Source of the DNA: an uncultured Parabacteroides sp.
Lineage (GTDB): Bacteria > Bacteroidota > Bacteroidia > Bacteroidales > Tannerellaceae
DNA: 64,000 nt
Direction of reading: 5' to 3'
Assembly (NCBI GenBank): GCA_944325345.1
Contig: CALUZV010000005.1
Coordinates: 1-64,000 of the forward strand
Shown here piece after piece: positions 42,040-53,377 of the stretch (the first letter of the stretch is position 1; each line of letters begins with the position of its first letter). Below the pieces are notes generated by a model that was not told the origin of the DNA, searched no databases, and saw only the letters and a program-made list of their open reading frames with translations. The position numbers were made by a program, and so were the translations under genes.

Positions 42040-43746
42040 ATGGCAAACTATTATAGTGATATTCCCGAACTGCGCTTCCACCTCAACAACCCGATGATGG
42101 AGCGCATCTGTCAGTTGAAAGAACGCGACTACAGAGACAAAGATGAGTATGACTACGCACCGCAGGACTATGCCGACGCGCTGGATTCATACGACAAAGT
42201 ATTGGAAATAACGGGCGAAATTACCGCCGATGTCATTGCTGCCAACGCCGAGGGTGTGGACGAGGAAGGTCCGCACTGCGCCAACGGCCGCGTGGAATAT
42301 GCTTCGGGCACGAAGGCTAACCTCGACGCGATGGTGAAGGCCGGACTGAACGGCATGACGATGCCGCGCCGCTTCGGTGGTCTGAATTTCCCGATTACTC
42401 CTTACACGATGTGTGCCGAAATCGTCGCCGCTGCCGATGCAGGTTTCGGAAATATATGGTCGTTGCAGGATTGTATCGAGACCTTGTACGAATTTGGCAA
42501 CGAAGATCAGCACAGCCGCTTCATCGCGCGTATCTGCGCCGGCGAAACGATGTCGATGGACTTGACCGAGCCGGATGCCGGCTCCGACCTCCAGAGCGTC
42601 ATGCTGAAAGCGACCTACGACGAGGCGAACAACTGCTGGCGTCTGAACGGTGTGAAGCGTTTCATCACCAACGGCGACGCGGACTTGCATCTCGTCCTCG
42701 CCCGCTCGGAAGAAGGGACGCGCGACGGTCGTGGCCTCTCCATGTTTATCTACGACAAACGCGACGGGGGCGTGAATGTCCGCCGTATTGAGAACAAGCT
42801 CGGTATCCACGGCTCGCCCACCTGCGAATTGGTTTACAAGAATGCGAAGGCTGAACTTTGCGGCGACCGCAAGTTGGGCTTGATTAAATATGTGATGGCG
42901 CTGATGAACGGTGCCCGCCTCGGCATCGCTGCCCAGTCGGTCGGCCTGAGCCAGGCTGCCTACAACGAAGCGCTGGCGTATGCCAAGGAGCGCAAGCAGT
43001 TCGGCAAGGCGATTATCGAATTCCCGGCAGTCTATGACATGTTGGCAACCATCAAGGCAAAATTGGATGCCGGCCGCGCCCTCCTCTACCAGACGGCACG
43101 CTACGTCGATATCTACAAGGCCCTGGACGACATCGCCCGCGAGCGCAAACTGACACCCGAGGAGCGCAAGGAACAGAAATTGTATGCCAAATTAGCAGAC
43201 AGCTTCACCCCGCTTGCCAAAGGAATGAACTCGGAATATGCCAACCAGAATGCCTACGACTGCATCCAGGTTCACGGCGGTTCGGGCTTCATGATGGAAT
43301 ACGCCTGCCAGCGCATCTACCGCGACGCCCGCATCACGAGCATCTACGAGGGAACTACTCAGTTGCAGACGGTTGCCGCTATCCGCTACGTTACGAACGG
43401 GGCTTACGCCGCCACGCTCCACGACTACGAGGCTATCCCGTGTGCCCCCGAAATGGAGGAACTCATGAACCGCGTGAAAGAGATGACGCGCAAGTTCGAG
43501 GCCTGCACAAATGCCGTCAAAGAAGCTCAGAATCAGGAATTGCAGGACTTCGTTGCCCGCCGCCTGATGGAGATGGCTGCCGTAAATATCATGTCGCACC
43601 TCCTGATTCAGGACGCGACGAAGGCGCCGGAGTTATTCGCCCAATCTGCACGGGTTTACGTCAATTACGCCGAGGCCGAAGTCGAAAAGCATTTCAACTT
43701 CATCCGCAAGTTCCAGGCTGACGAATTGGCGGACTACCGAAAATAA
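42040..43746 (+). CDS. Acyl-CoA dehydrogenase
   Basis: A 568-residue FAD enzyme, longer than the usual 380-400 because of an extra C-terminal helical domain (about 430-568), as in the AidB/long-chain-type branch. FAD/substrate motifs are MSMDLTEPDAGSDLQSV, WRLNGVKRFITNG and YANQNAYDCIQVHGGSGFM, and the arginine/glutamate region YRDARITSIYEGTTQLQ provides the base. Paired with its own EtfAB, it oxidises or, in reverse, reduces an acyl-CoA (for example crotonyl/butyryl); the chain length is unknown. Confidence 0.92.
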   Translation: MANYYSDIPELRFHLNNPMMERICQLKERDYRDKDEYDYAPQDYADALDSYDKVLEITGEITADVIAANAEGVDEEGPHCANGRVEYASGTKANLDAMVKAGLNGMTMPRRFGGLNFPITPYTMCAEIVAAADAGFGNIWSLQDCIETLYEFGNEDQHSRFIARICAGETMSMDLTEPDAGSDLQSVMLKATYDEANNCWRLNGVKRFITNGDADLHLVLARSEEGTRDGRGLSMFIYDKRDGGVNVRRIENKLGIHGSPTCELVYKNAKAELCGDRKLGLIKYVMALMNGARLGIAAQSVGLSQAAYNEALAYAKERKQFGKAIIEFPAVYDMLATIKAKLDAGRALLYQTARYVDIYKALDDIARERKLTPEERKEQKLYAKLADSFTPLAKGMNSEYANQNAYDCIQVHGGSGFMMEYACQRIYRDARITSIYEGTTQLQTVAAIRYVTNGAYAATLHDYEAIPCAPEMEELMNRVKEMTRKFEACTNAVKEAQNQELQDFVARRLMEMAAVNIMSHLLIQDATKAPELFAQSARVYVNYAEAEVEKHFNFIRKFQADELADYRK

Positions 43747-43827
43747 TTTTCGCATCCGCCGACATTGGTCTGATATTTGCAAGGACTTAGACAGATGAAT
43801 TTAAGTAACCTTTAAAATAAGAACATT

Positions 43828-44310
43828 ATGTTATTAAGCGAAAAATTATCAGAAGCATTCAACGCACAGGTGAATGCTGAAATGTGGTCGTCGAACCTCT
43901 ATTTGGCTATGGCTGTTTACTTCAAGAAGGAAGGATTGGACGGTTTCGCCCACTGGATGGAAAAGCAATCTGCCGAGGAGCTGGAACACGCTCACGACAT
44001 GATCAACTTCTGCATCGACCGTGGCGGCGACATCACCATCGGCCAGGTAAACGTCGTCCCGACAGCTTGGGGCAACCCGACGGAAGTCTTCGAACACGTT
44101 TACAAACACGAGACCTACGTTTCCGAACTGATTGACAAGATGGTCGAAATCGCTGAGGCTGAGAAGAACTACGCTGCGAAAGACTTCTTGTACAAATACG
44201 TCCGCGAACAGGTCGAAGAAGAATCAACAGCCAAATCTATCGTAGAACAACTCAAGCGTTACGGCGAATGCCACATCGGCATCCTCGATAGCAAACTGAG
44301 CAAAAGATAA
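43828..44310 (+). CDS. ftnA: Ferritin (non-heme)
   Basis: A 160-residue four-helix-bundle ferritin. Ferroxidase ligands are E18 in NAEMWSSNLYL, E50 and H54 in SAEELEHAHD, and further glutamates in EIAEAEKNYA and EQVEEE. It stores iron as a 24-mer cage in the cytoplasm. It is monocistronic, with a terminator at 44334. Confidence 0.95.
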   Translation: MLLSEKLSEAFNAQVNAEMWSSNLYLAMAVYFKKEGLDGFAHWMEKQSAEELEHAHDMINFCIDRGGDITIGQVNVVPTAWGNPTEVFEHVYKHETYVSELIDKMVEIAEAEKNYAAKDFLYKYVREQVEEESTAKSIVEQLKRYGECHIGILDSKLSKR

Positions 44311-44333
44311 ATATCGGCGTGGGTAATTCATGG

Positions 44334-44365
44334 GGGTCGTATCCGAAAGGGTGCGGCCCTTTTTT
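44334..44365 (+). terminator. Terminator of the ferritin gene
   Basis: GGGTCGTATCC pairs with the GGGTGCGGCCC arm through several G-T pairs and is followed by six Ts. Confidence 0.8.
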
Positions 44366-44439
44366 GTGCCCGAAAACGTCTGCGCCGGTCGTTTTCAGGC
44401 TTTTCCGGCCCGCCACGACCTGCACGCCGAGTGAAACGA

Positions 44440-44670
44440 CGCTTGAAATGGTGGAGTAAACGACTCTGCATACAGCGTTGGTCTTTATGCCAGGTGGAAC
44501 AAAAAGCTCTGCAAGCTGCAGAGTTCTTTATGCCACCTGGAACAAATAGGTATGCAACATGCAAAGTTGTTTATACCAGGTGGAATAAACAACTCAACGG
44601 ATGCATTCGTCTTTATACCACGTGGAACAAAGAACTCTGCAGCTTGCATCAGGCTTTATTCCACCCCCAG
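44440..44670. repeat. Tandem array, 42-43-bp unit
   Basis: Five to six units with CTTTAT starts at 44483, 44526, 44569, 44611 and 44654. Each combines CCAGGTGG or CCACCTGG with a TGCA-containing palindrome such as CTGCAAGCTGCAG. It fills most of the 526-base gap between ferritin and the lacZ-type gene. The rest (44671-44836) holds the lacZ promoter region only. Confidence 0.9.
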
Positions 44671-44749
44671 GCAAGCCCCATGACAACCGTTGTGAAACAA
44701 AATGGCGACGGGAAAGGGGAAAAGCCACCGCCTTGAAGCCTTTTCCTGA

Positions 44750-47935
<3,186 letters not shown>

Positions 47936-47982
47936 AGGTCTTATGATTGTTTAAAAAAACAAAATTAGAACTACTTTTGGCA

Positions 47983-48043
47983 AATCGGGAGTAAAATCTT
48001 TTTTCCTTTTTGAGGAAATGAGTACTTTTATTCCCGATTTTTA
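47983..48043 (+). terminator. Terminator after the lacZ-type gene
   Basis: AATCGGGA and TAAAA arms pair with TTTTA and TCCCGATT, followed by five Ts. Confidence 0.7.
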
Positions 48044-48076
48044 TGATACAAAAAATACCATTAAAGACATTTGTGC

Positions 48077-49642
48077 ATGACAATGAATAGTTCTGAACAC
48101 TATAAGAAGAAAAAAAACTTCTTTGCGACAAAGAAATTTATGTTTGGCTTGGGCATCTGCCTTGGAGCCGGCATTGTAATTGGTGCATACAAGACTTCTG
48201 TCTATTTTTCATCGGACGACTCTTGTATGATGTGCCATGTGCATCCCCATGTTTACGATAGTTGGAAACTGTCGAAGCACGTGAACAATGGAAGTGGAAC
48301 CTTAGTGCATTGTATAGATTGCCACCTTCCGCCACAGAGTGAGACATGGGCGCACTACTCAGCCAAGATGCAGTTGGGCTTGAAAGACGCGTGGTCGTAT
48401 TTCACAAAAGACAGTGCGGACTTCCATTGGGATCAGATATCGGAACTGGAACACGCCGTGGGCTATATTCCCAATGAATCGTGCAAAGACTGCCACCAGA
48501 ATCTATTCCCCGAAGGGATTACCAACGATGGCATTACAGCCCATTTATATTATGATGAAAATGAAGAGAAATTAGACTTGCAGTGTATCAGTTGCCACTT
48601 GGATGCAGGGCATTACAATCCGAATTATAATCATGCCAAGATGACAGGCATCCCGGGATTGCAGGCTTCTGCTACGGTTGATACATCTGCTTTCTATAAA
48701 GAAGCAACTCCGATTACGTCGTTCTCCGACTATACAGAATGTATTCCGGGGACTGCCGTATCCTTCAACATGAAGGCAATTCCGGGCGGTACTTTCCAAA
48801 TGGGTAGCTCGGAAAAGGAAGATTTCCATAAAGACGATGAATCGCCGGTACGTAATGTAACGGTCAAGTCGTTCTTCATGGCAGAGCTGGAAGTTACGTG
48901 GGATCAATATTGGGCATTCTATGGCAATACGATGAGTGAAGGACGTACTCCGCCTGAAGAAGTTTATGCCAACAATAGCGACCCGAATGTGGATGCTATC
49001 TCGGGACCGACTCCTCCGTTTGGTTTCCCCGACCAAGGTTGGGGTGGCGGCAATCGTCCGGCAATTACGATGACTCACTATGCAGCCGAGACATTCTGTC
49101 AATGGTTGTCGAAGAAAACGGGTAAGAAATACCGCCTGCCGACTGAAGCTGAATGGGAATACGCGGCACGTGGTGGTACGGAAACACCGTATTTCTTCAG
49201 TGGCGACCCGGCAGACTTCTCCGACCAAGGTTTCTGGCGTAAGTTCTTTGCTGCAAAGACGGACAGCATCAGTTCGTACGTGATTTATGCTAAGAACAGC
49301 CAGAACAAGACTCAAGATCCGGAAGTAGTCAAGCCGAATCCGTTTGGTTTGAAGAATATGTTGGGTAATGTGATGGAGTATTGTGCGGATAAATATGACC
49401 CGGAAGCCTACAAGAAGAGTGGGGATAACGTAAGTGATCCGTTAGTAACCGAAGGTACGGAGTGGGTTGTCCGTGGTGGTAATTATACTTCTGACGCAGC
49501 CGATGTCCGTTGTGCAGCGCGTTCTTGCACGCAGCATGACGCTTGGTTGAAGACAGACCCGCAGCAACCGAAGAGTATCTGGTGGTATTCTGATATCAAA
49601 GGTATCGGTTTCCGCGTAGTATGTGAATACGAAAATCAATAA
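48077..49642 (+). CDS. Tetraheme NapC/NirT-like cytochrome fused to an FGE-sulfatase-fold domain
   Basis: A 521-residue membrane-anchored protein. A single N-terminal helix (about 21-44) leaves the rest in the periplasm. Four c-type heme sites follow: C50-x2-C53-H54, C79-x2-C82-H83, C136-x2-C139-H140 and C170-x2-C173-H174, as in NapC/NirT quinol dehydrogenases. Residues about 215-521 are a formylglycine-generating-enzyme-like (SUMF1) domain (IPGGTFQMGSS, RLPTEAEWEYAARGG, LGNVMEYCAD, VVRGGNYTSDAADVRCAARS). The two active-site cysteines of true FGE are not in the expected RGGS-x-x-C position, so sulfatase activation is unlikely. It heads an operon-like run with two Tat lipoproteins; quinol-linked periplasmic electron transfer is inferred. 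I chose ATG 48077; 48083 is also possible. Confidence 0.88.
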   Translation: MTMNSSEHYKKKKNFFATKKFMFGLGICLGAGIVIGAYKTSVYFSSDDSCMMCHVHPHVYDSWKLSKHVNNGSGTLVHCIDCHLPPQSETWAHYSAKMQLGLKDAWSYFTKDSADFHWDQISELEHAVGYIPNESCKDCHQNLFPEGITNDGITAHLYYDENEEKLDLQCISCHLDAGHYNPNYNHAKMTGIPGLQASATVDTSAFYKEATPITSFSDYTECIPGTAVSFNMKAIPGGTFQMGSSEKEDFHKDDESPVRNVTVKSFFMAELEVTWDQYWAFYGNTMSEGRTPPEEVYANNSDPNVDAISGPTPPFGFPDQGWGGGNRPAITMTHYAAETFCQWLSKKTGKKYRLPTEAEWEYAARGGTETPYFFSGDPADFSDQGFWRKFFAAKTDSISSYVIYAKNSQNKTQDPEVVKPNPFGLKNMLGNVMEYCADKYDPEAYKKSGDNVSDPLVTEGTEWVVRGGNYTSDAADVRCAARSCTQHDAWLKTDPQQPKSIWWYSDIKGIGFRVVCEYENQ

Positions 49643-49692
49643 TAAACAAATCAATAAAATCATATTGCAGCTTAATAAAAGTTTTTTATATC

Positions 49693-51078
49693 ATGAAAAA
49701 GGAAAACGGAATTAGCAGAAGAACTTTCCTGAAAAGTTCAGTAATGGCAGGCGCACTGGGCGCTATGGGTACAGGTACAGCAAGTGTTTTAACATCTTGC
49801 GGAGGTGGAAATGGTAGCGCAAGCAGCGCCACAAAACCGTTGAAGGAACCGGGTAGTTATTATGTTCCCGAATTGCCGGATTTGGCAAGCGACGGACAGG
49901 AGCTGAAAGCCGGTGTCATCGGTTGCGGTGGACGTGGTTCGGGTGCTGCGTTTAACTTCTTGAATGCAGCAAACGGTGTTACAATCACAGCTTTGGGCGA
50001 TACTTTCCAAGAGAGAGTAGATGATTTGGCTGACAAGTTGAAAAAGGAAAAGAATATAGATATCCCTGCTGACAAGCGTTTCGTAGGTTTGGATGCTTAC
50101 AAGCAGGTTATCGACAGTGGTGTTGATGTGGTGATTATTGCAACTCCTCCGGTATTCCGTCCGTTACATTTCCAATACGCTACGGAAAAGGGGAAACATT
50201 CTTTCTTGGAAAAACCGATTTGCGTGGATCCGGTAGGTTATCGTACCATCATGGCTACTGCAAAGCAGGCTGAAGCTAAAGGTCTGTGTGTTATCACAGG
50301 TACACAGCGTCATCACCAGCGTAGCTACGTTGAGTCTTACAAGAAGGTAATGGAAGGCATGATTGGCGAAATCACCGGCGGTATCGTTTACTGGAACCAG
50401 AATATGTTGTGGTATCGTGAACGTCAGGCTGGCTGGAGCGATTGCGAATGGATGATTAAGGACTGGGTGAACTGGAAATGGTTATCTGGCGACCACATCG
50501 TTGAACAGCACGTTCACAACATCGATGTCTTCACATGGTTCAGTGGCTTGAAACCGGTTAAGGCTGTCGGCTTCGGTTCTCGTCAGCGTCGTTTGACGGG
50601 CGACCAGTATGATAACTTCAGCGTGGACTTCACGATGGAGAACGGTATCCACTTGCACAGTATGTGCCGCCAGATTGATGGTTGTGCCAACAACGTCAGC
50701 GAGTTCATTCAGGGTACAAAGGGTTCATGGAACAGTGCTACGATGGAAATCAAAGACCTCGCCGGCAATGTTATCTGGAAGTACGATGCGGAAGCTGAAA
50801 AGACTCAGTACAAACAGACCGACCCCTACACATTGGAACATGTAAACTGGATCAACTGCATCCGTGGCAAGAAGCCTATCCAGCAAGCTACGGAAACTGC
50901 GGTTGCTAACATGGCCGCTATCATGGGTCGTGAGTCTGCTTATACAGGTGCAGAAACAACTTGGGATGCTATGACGGCTTCTGCCTTGGATTATACTCCG
51001 AAAGATTTGAACCTGGGCAAGATGGATATGAGCGGCTTTACCGTTCCCGTTCCCGGCAAACCTATCGATAAGAAATAA
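49693..51078 (+). CDS. Tat-exported Gfo/Idh/MocA family oxidoreductase lipoprotein
   Basis: A 461-residue protein with a twin-arginine signal (ISRRTFLKSS at 7-16) ending in a lipobox, LTS-C36, so it is folded with cofactor before export and then lipid-anchored. The Rossmann motif is AGVIGCGGRGSGAAFNF, and the catalytic lysine lies in FLEKPICVDP. The C-terminal domain contains HIVEQHVHNIDVFTWF. It is probably a glycoside or sugar dehydrogenase with tightly bound NAD(P). It lies 50 bases after the cytochrome gene and 11 before the isomerase gene. Confidence 0.9.
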   Translation: MKKENGISRRTFLKSSVMAGALGAMGTGTASVLTSCGGGNGSASSATKPLKEPGSYYVPELPDLASDGQELKAGVIGCGGRGSGAAFNFLNAANGVTITALGDTFQERVDDLADKLKKEKNIDIPADKRFVGLDAYKQVIDSGVDVVIIATPPVFRPLHFQYATEKGKHSFLEKPICVDPVGYRTIMATAKQAEAKGLCVITGTQRHHQRSYVESYKKVMEGMIGEITGGIVYWNQNMLWYRERQAGWSDCEWMIKDWVNWKWLSGDHIVEQHVHNIDVFTWFSGLKPVKAVGFGSRQRRLTGDQYDNFSVDFTMENGIHLHSMCRQIDGCANNVSEFIQGTKGSWNSATMEIKDLAGNVIWKYDAEAEKTQYKQTDPYTLEHVNWINCIRGKKPIQQATETAVANMAAIMGRESAYTGAETTWDAMTASALDYTPKDLNLGKMDMSGFTVPVPGKPIDKK

Positions 51079-51089
51079 GGATTAAGTTT

Positions 51090-52046
51090 ATGACGTTAGA
51101 CAGACGTAATTTCTTGAAATCCGCCTTGTCGGGCGCAGCATTGGTTGGAGGAAGCTCTTTGTTGGCTTCCTGCAACAATGCTTCGCAGTCCCAGCAGGCG
51201 AGTGCTCCGCAAGCGAGCAAACTGAACGGTATCCCTTACCAGCCTTCTGCGGCTCTTAACCTCTCTTTGCAAGAGGGTGTCGCTCCGGGCGAGAGTTTGA
51301 ACGAGAAGCTCGACTTCATGGAGAAGTTGGGTTTCGTAGGTATCGAACCGGGTGGGGGCAATTTAGCTAAACGTGTGGATGAGTTCAAGCAGGCATTGAA
51401 CGGCCGCTCCATCAAGGTGAGCGCCATCTGTGCCGGCTTCAAGGGCTTTATCCTCTCTACGCAACCGGAAGTCCGGAAGCAGTGCATGGACACGATGAAG
51501 GAAATCATCGCTGCCGCCGGCGAACTGGGTTCGACGGGCGTCATCATCGTTCCGGCATTCAACCACCAGACTCCCGTCATGCCGCATACGCAGGAGACAC
51601 GCGACTTCCTCTGCGAGCAGTTCAACGAGATGGGTACGTATGCCGCCGAACACGGTACGACGGTCATCTTCGAGCCGCTGAACCGCAAGGAGGCTTTCTA
51701 CCTCCGGTTAGTAGCTGATGCCGCTTCGCTCTGCCGCGACATCAATAACCCGGGTGTCCGTTGCATGGGAGACTTCTGGCACATGAGTTGGGAAGAGACT
51801 TCTGACATGGGCGCCTTCCTCTCTGCCGGCGAATACCTCCAGCACGTGCACATCGCCAGCCTCAAGCGTCGCAGTATGCCGGGCGAAGATGGTGATGCCG
51901 ATAACTACGTGGATGGTTTCAAAGGCCTGAAGGCTCTTGGATATAACAAGTACATCAGCTTCGAGTGCGGTTGCCAGAGCGAAGACCGCGCTGCCGCTAT
52001 CACGACAGCCGTCGAACTGATAAAGAAACAATGGGAAGAAGCTTAA
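51090..52046 (+). CDS. Tat-exported TIM-barrel sugar isomerase/epimerase lipoprotein
   Basis: A 318-residue xylose-isomerase-like (AP endonuclease 2 superfamily) protein. The Tat signal is DRRNFLKSAL, with lipobox LAS-C28. Metal-ligand candidates are the glutamate in VIFEPLNRKEAFYL, the aspartate and histidine in MGDFWHMSWEE, the histidine in YLQHVHIAS and the glutamate in ISFECGC. Such proteins often pair with Gfo/Idh/MocA dehydrogenases in keto-sugar pathways. It is probably co-transcribed with the two genes upstream. Confidence 0.88.
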   Translation: MTLDRRNFLKSALSGAALVGGSSLLASCNNASQSQQASAPQASKLNGIPYQPSAALNLSLQEGVAPGESLNEKLDFMEKLGFVGIEPGGGNLAKRVDEFKQALNGRSIKVSAICAGFKGFILSTQPEVRKQCMDTMKEIIAAAGELGSTGVIIVPAFNHQTPVMPHTQETRDFLCEQFNEMGTYAAEHGTTVIFEPLNRKEAFYLRLVADAASLCRDINNPGVRCMGDFWHMSWEETSDMGAFLSAGEYLQHVHIASLKRRSMPGEDGDADNYVDGFKGLKALGYNKYISFECGCQSEDRAAAITTAVELIKKQWEEA

Positions 52047-52052
52047 TCGGGT

Positions 52053-52763
52053 ATGCCGCTGGTATCTTCCAATATGCAAATGAGCGAGGTGGTCGAAGCA
52101 CACACCTCGCTCATTCCTGTTTTAAACCGTTTAGGCATCCGCCTCGGACTGGGCGACCGCACCGTAGCTGACATCTGTACCGAGCACCAGTTGGATACGG
52201 ACTTCCTCCTGACTGTCCTCAACACCTTTCTGAACGAGGAGTACTTCCCGGAACGGAAGCTCCGCACGTTCCACCTCTCGCAAATCATCGACTACCTGAC
52301 GAAAACGAATCGCTATTACGAGCGTTACCAGCTCCCCAACATCGAGCGGCATCTCCGTTCCTTCCTCTCGATGAGTGGAGGCAACCCGTCTCTGGCCTTG
52401 ATTGGCCGCTTCTTCGAGTCTTTCAAAGAGACGTTCCTCAGACGTATTGGCAAGGACGATGGGGAGTGGTTCCCCTACTGCCTCGAGCTCAGCCGCCGCC
52501 TCGCCACGAATCCGGATGTCGATGCCGAGAAGGGTTTCTCCCTGCCCTCGCCGGAGAATGCAGAAGACCAGATCGAGGCGCTCCTCGCCGACATGAAGAG
52601 CATCATGATCAAACACCTCTCCGGGGAATACAATGATAACCTCTGCTACGCCGTCATCTTCGCGATCAGTAGTTTGGAGAAGGACGTCAAGCAACACAAC
52701 CGCATCCGTTACCGCATCCTGCTCCCTATGGTAGCCGCGATGGAATCGCTCTGCCGCCCGTAA
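52053..52763 (+). CDS. ScdA_N/hemerythrin-like protein with lost iron ligands
   Basis: A 236-residue cytoplasmic protein. Residues about 8-65 resemble the ScdA N-terminal domain (VVEAHTSLIPVLNRLGIRLG), and the rest resembles the hemerythrin-like bundle of RIC iron-centre-repair proteins (IIDYLTKTNRYYERYQLPNI). The usual histidine ligands are replaced (for example N in TNRYY), so binding of a di-iron centre is doubtful. It starts six bases after the isomerase stop and 13 before a LuxR regulator, suggesting a sensor-regulator pair. Confidence 0.65.
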   Translation: MPLVSSNMQMSEVVEAHTSLIPVLNRLGIRLGLGDRTVADICTEHQLDTDFLLTVLNTFLNEEYFPERKLRTFHLSQIIDYLTKTNRYYERYQLPNIERHLRSFLSMSGGNPSLALIGRFFESFKETFLRRIGKDDGEWFPYCLELSRRLATNPDVDAEKGFSLPSPENAEDQIEALLADMKSIMIKHLSGEYNDNLCYAVIFAISSLEKDVKQHNRIRYRILLPMVAAMESLCRP

Positions 52764-52776
52764 CTCCCCCTTCGAC

Positions 52777-53349
52777 ATGAACCGGAACAGACAAATAGCC
52801 ATCATCATACCCGACACCCTCCAGCAACTGGGTCTCCAATGCCTCCTCTCCGAGTATTTCCCCCTGTACCGCCCCTGCTGTTTCTCCTCCCTCGAGCAGT
52901 TCAGCCATGCAGCCGACACGTTCGATTTCTACATTACCGACGCGGATTCATACCTTGTATCGCTCGAGTTCTTTCTCCTGCGCCGCAACCGGACGTTCGT
53001 CATCGTCCGCGAGGGAGTGGCGCCAGCTCCCGCTCCGCTCCTCCTCCCTGCCCGGGCTACGATGGAGACGCTCATCGAGACGCTCCAGCCGCTACTGACC
53101 GCCGAGAACACGACTCTGCTCCCGGCCGAGGGCAGCAAGGAATTATCGTCCCGCGAGATTGACGTGCTGCAAGAGATTGTGCGCGGCAGCACGAACCGGG
53201 AGATTGCCGAACACCTCAGCATCAGCCTCAACACCGTGCTCTCGCACCGCAAGAACATCACGGCCAAGCTCGGCATCAAGACCGTCTCCGGCCTCACGTT
53301 TTATGCTATTATGAACGGGATTATCTCCGGGGAGGAGATCGACTCGTGA
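52777..53349 (+). CDS. LuxR-family response-regulator-like transcription factor
   Basis: A 190-residue protein with an N-terminal receiver-like domain (about 5-110) and a C-terminal LuxR/GerE HTH (SSREIDVLQEIVRGSTNREI, AEHLSISLNTVLSHRKNI). The receiver is short, and the phospho-aspartate pocket is unclear (YITDADSY), so it may be a pseudo-receiver. No histidine kinase is nearby. It is likely controlled with, or by, the upstream ScdA-like protein. Confidence 0.85.
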   Translation: MNRNRQIAIIIPDTLQQLGLQCLLSEYFPLYRPCCFSSLEQFSHAADTFDFYITDADSYLVSLEFFLLRRNRTFVIVREGVAPAPAPLLLPARATMETLIETLQPLLTAENTTLLPAEGSKELSSREIDVLQEIVRGSTNREIAEHLSISLNTVLSHRKNITAKLGIKTVSGLTFYAIMNGIISGEEIDS

Positions 53350-53377
53350 TTCCTCCCCGGATAAGGGCTTTACCTGC

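Noticed and set aside
48720..49642. Active sulfatase-maturing FGE
   Set aside because: The expected catalytic cysteine pair is not in place and no sulfatase gene is nearby.
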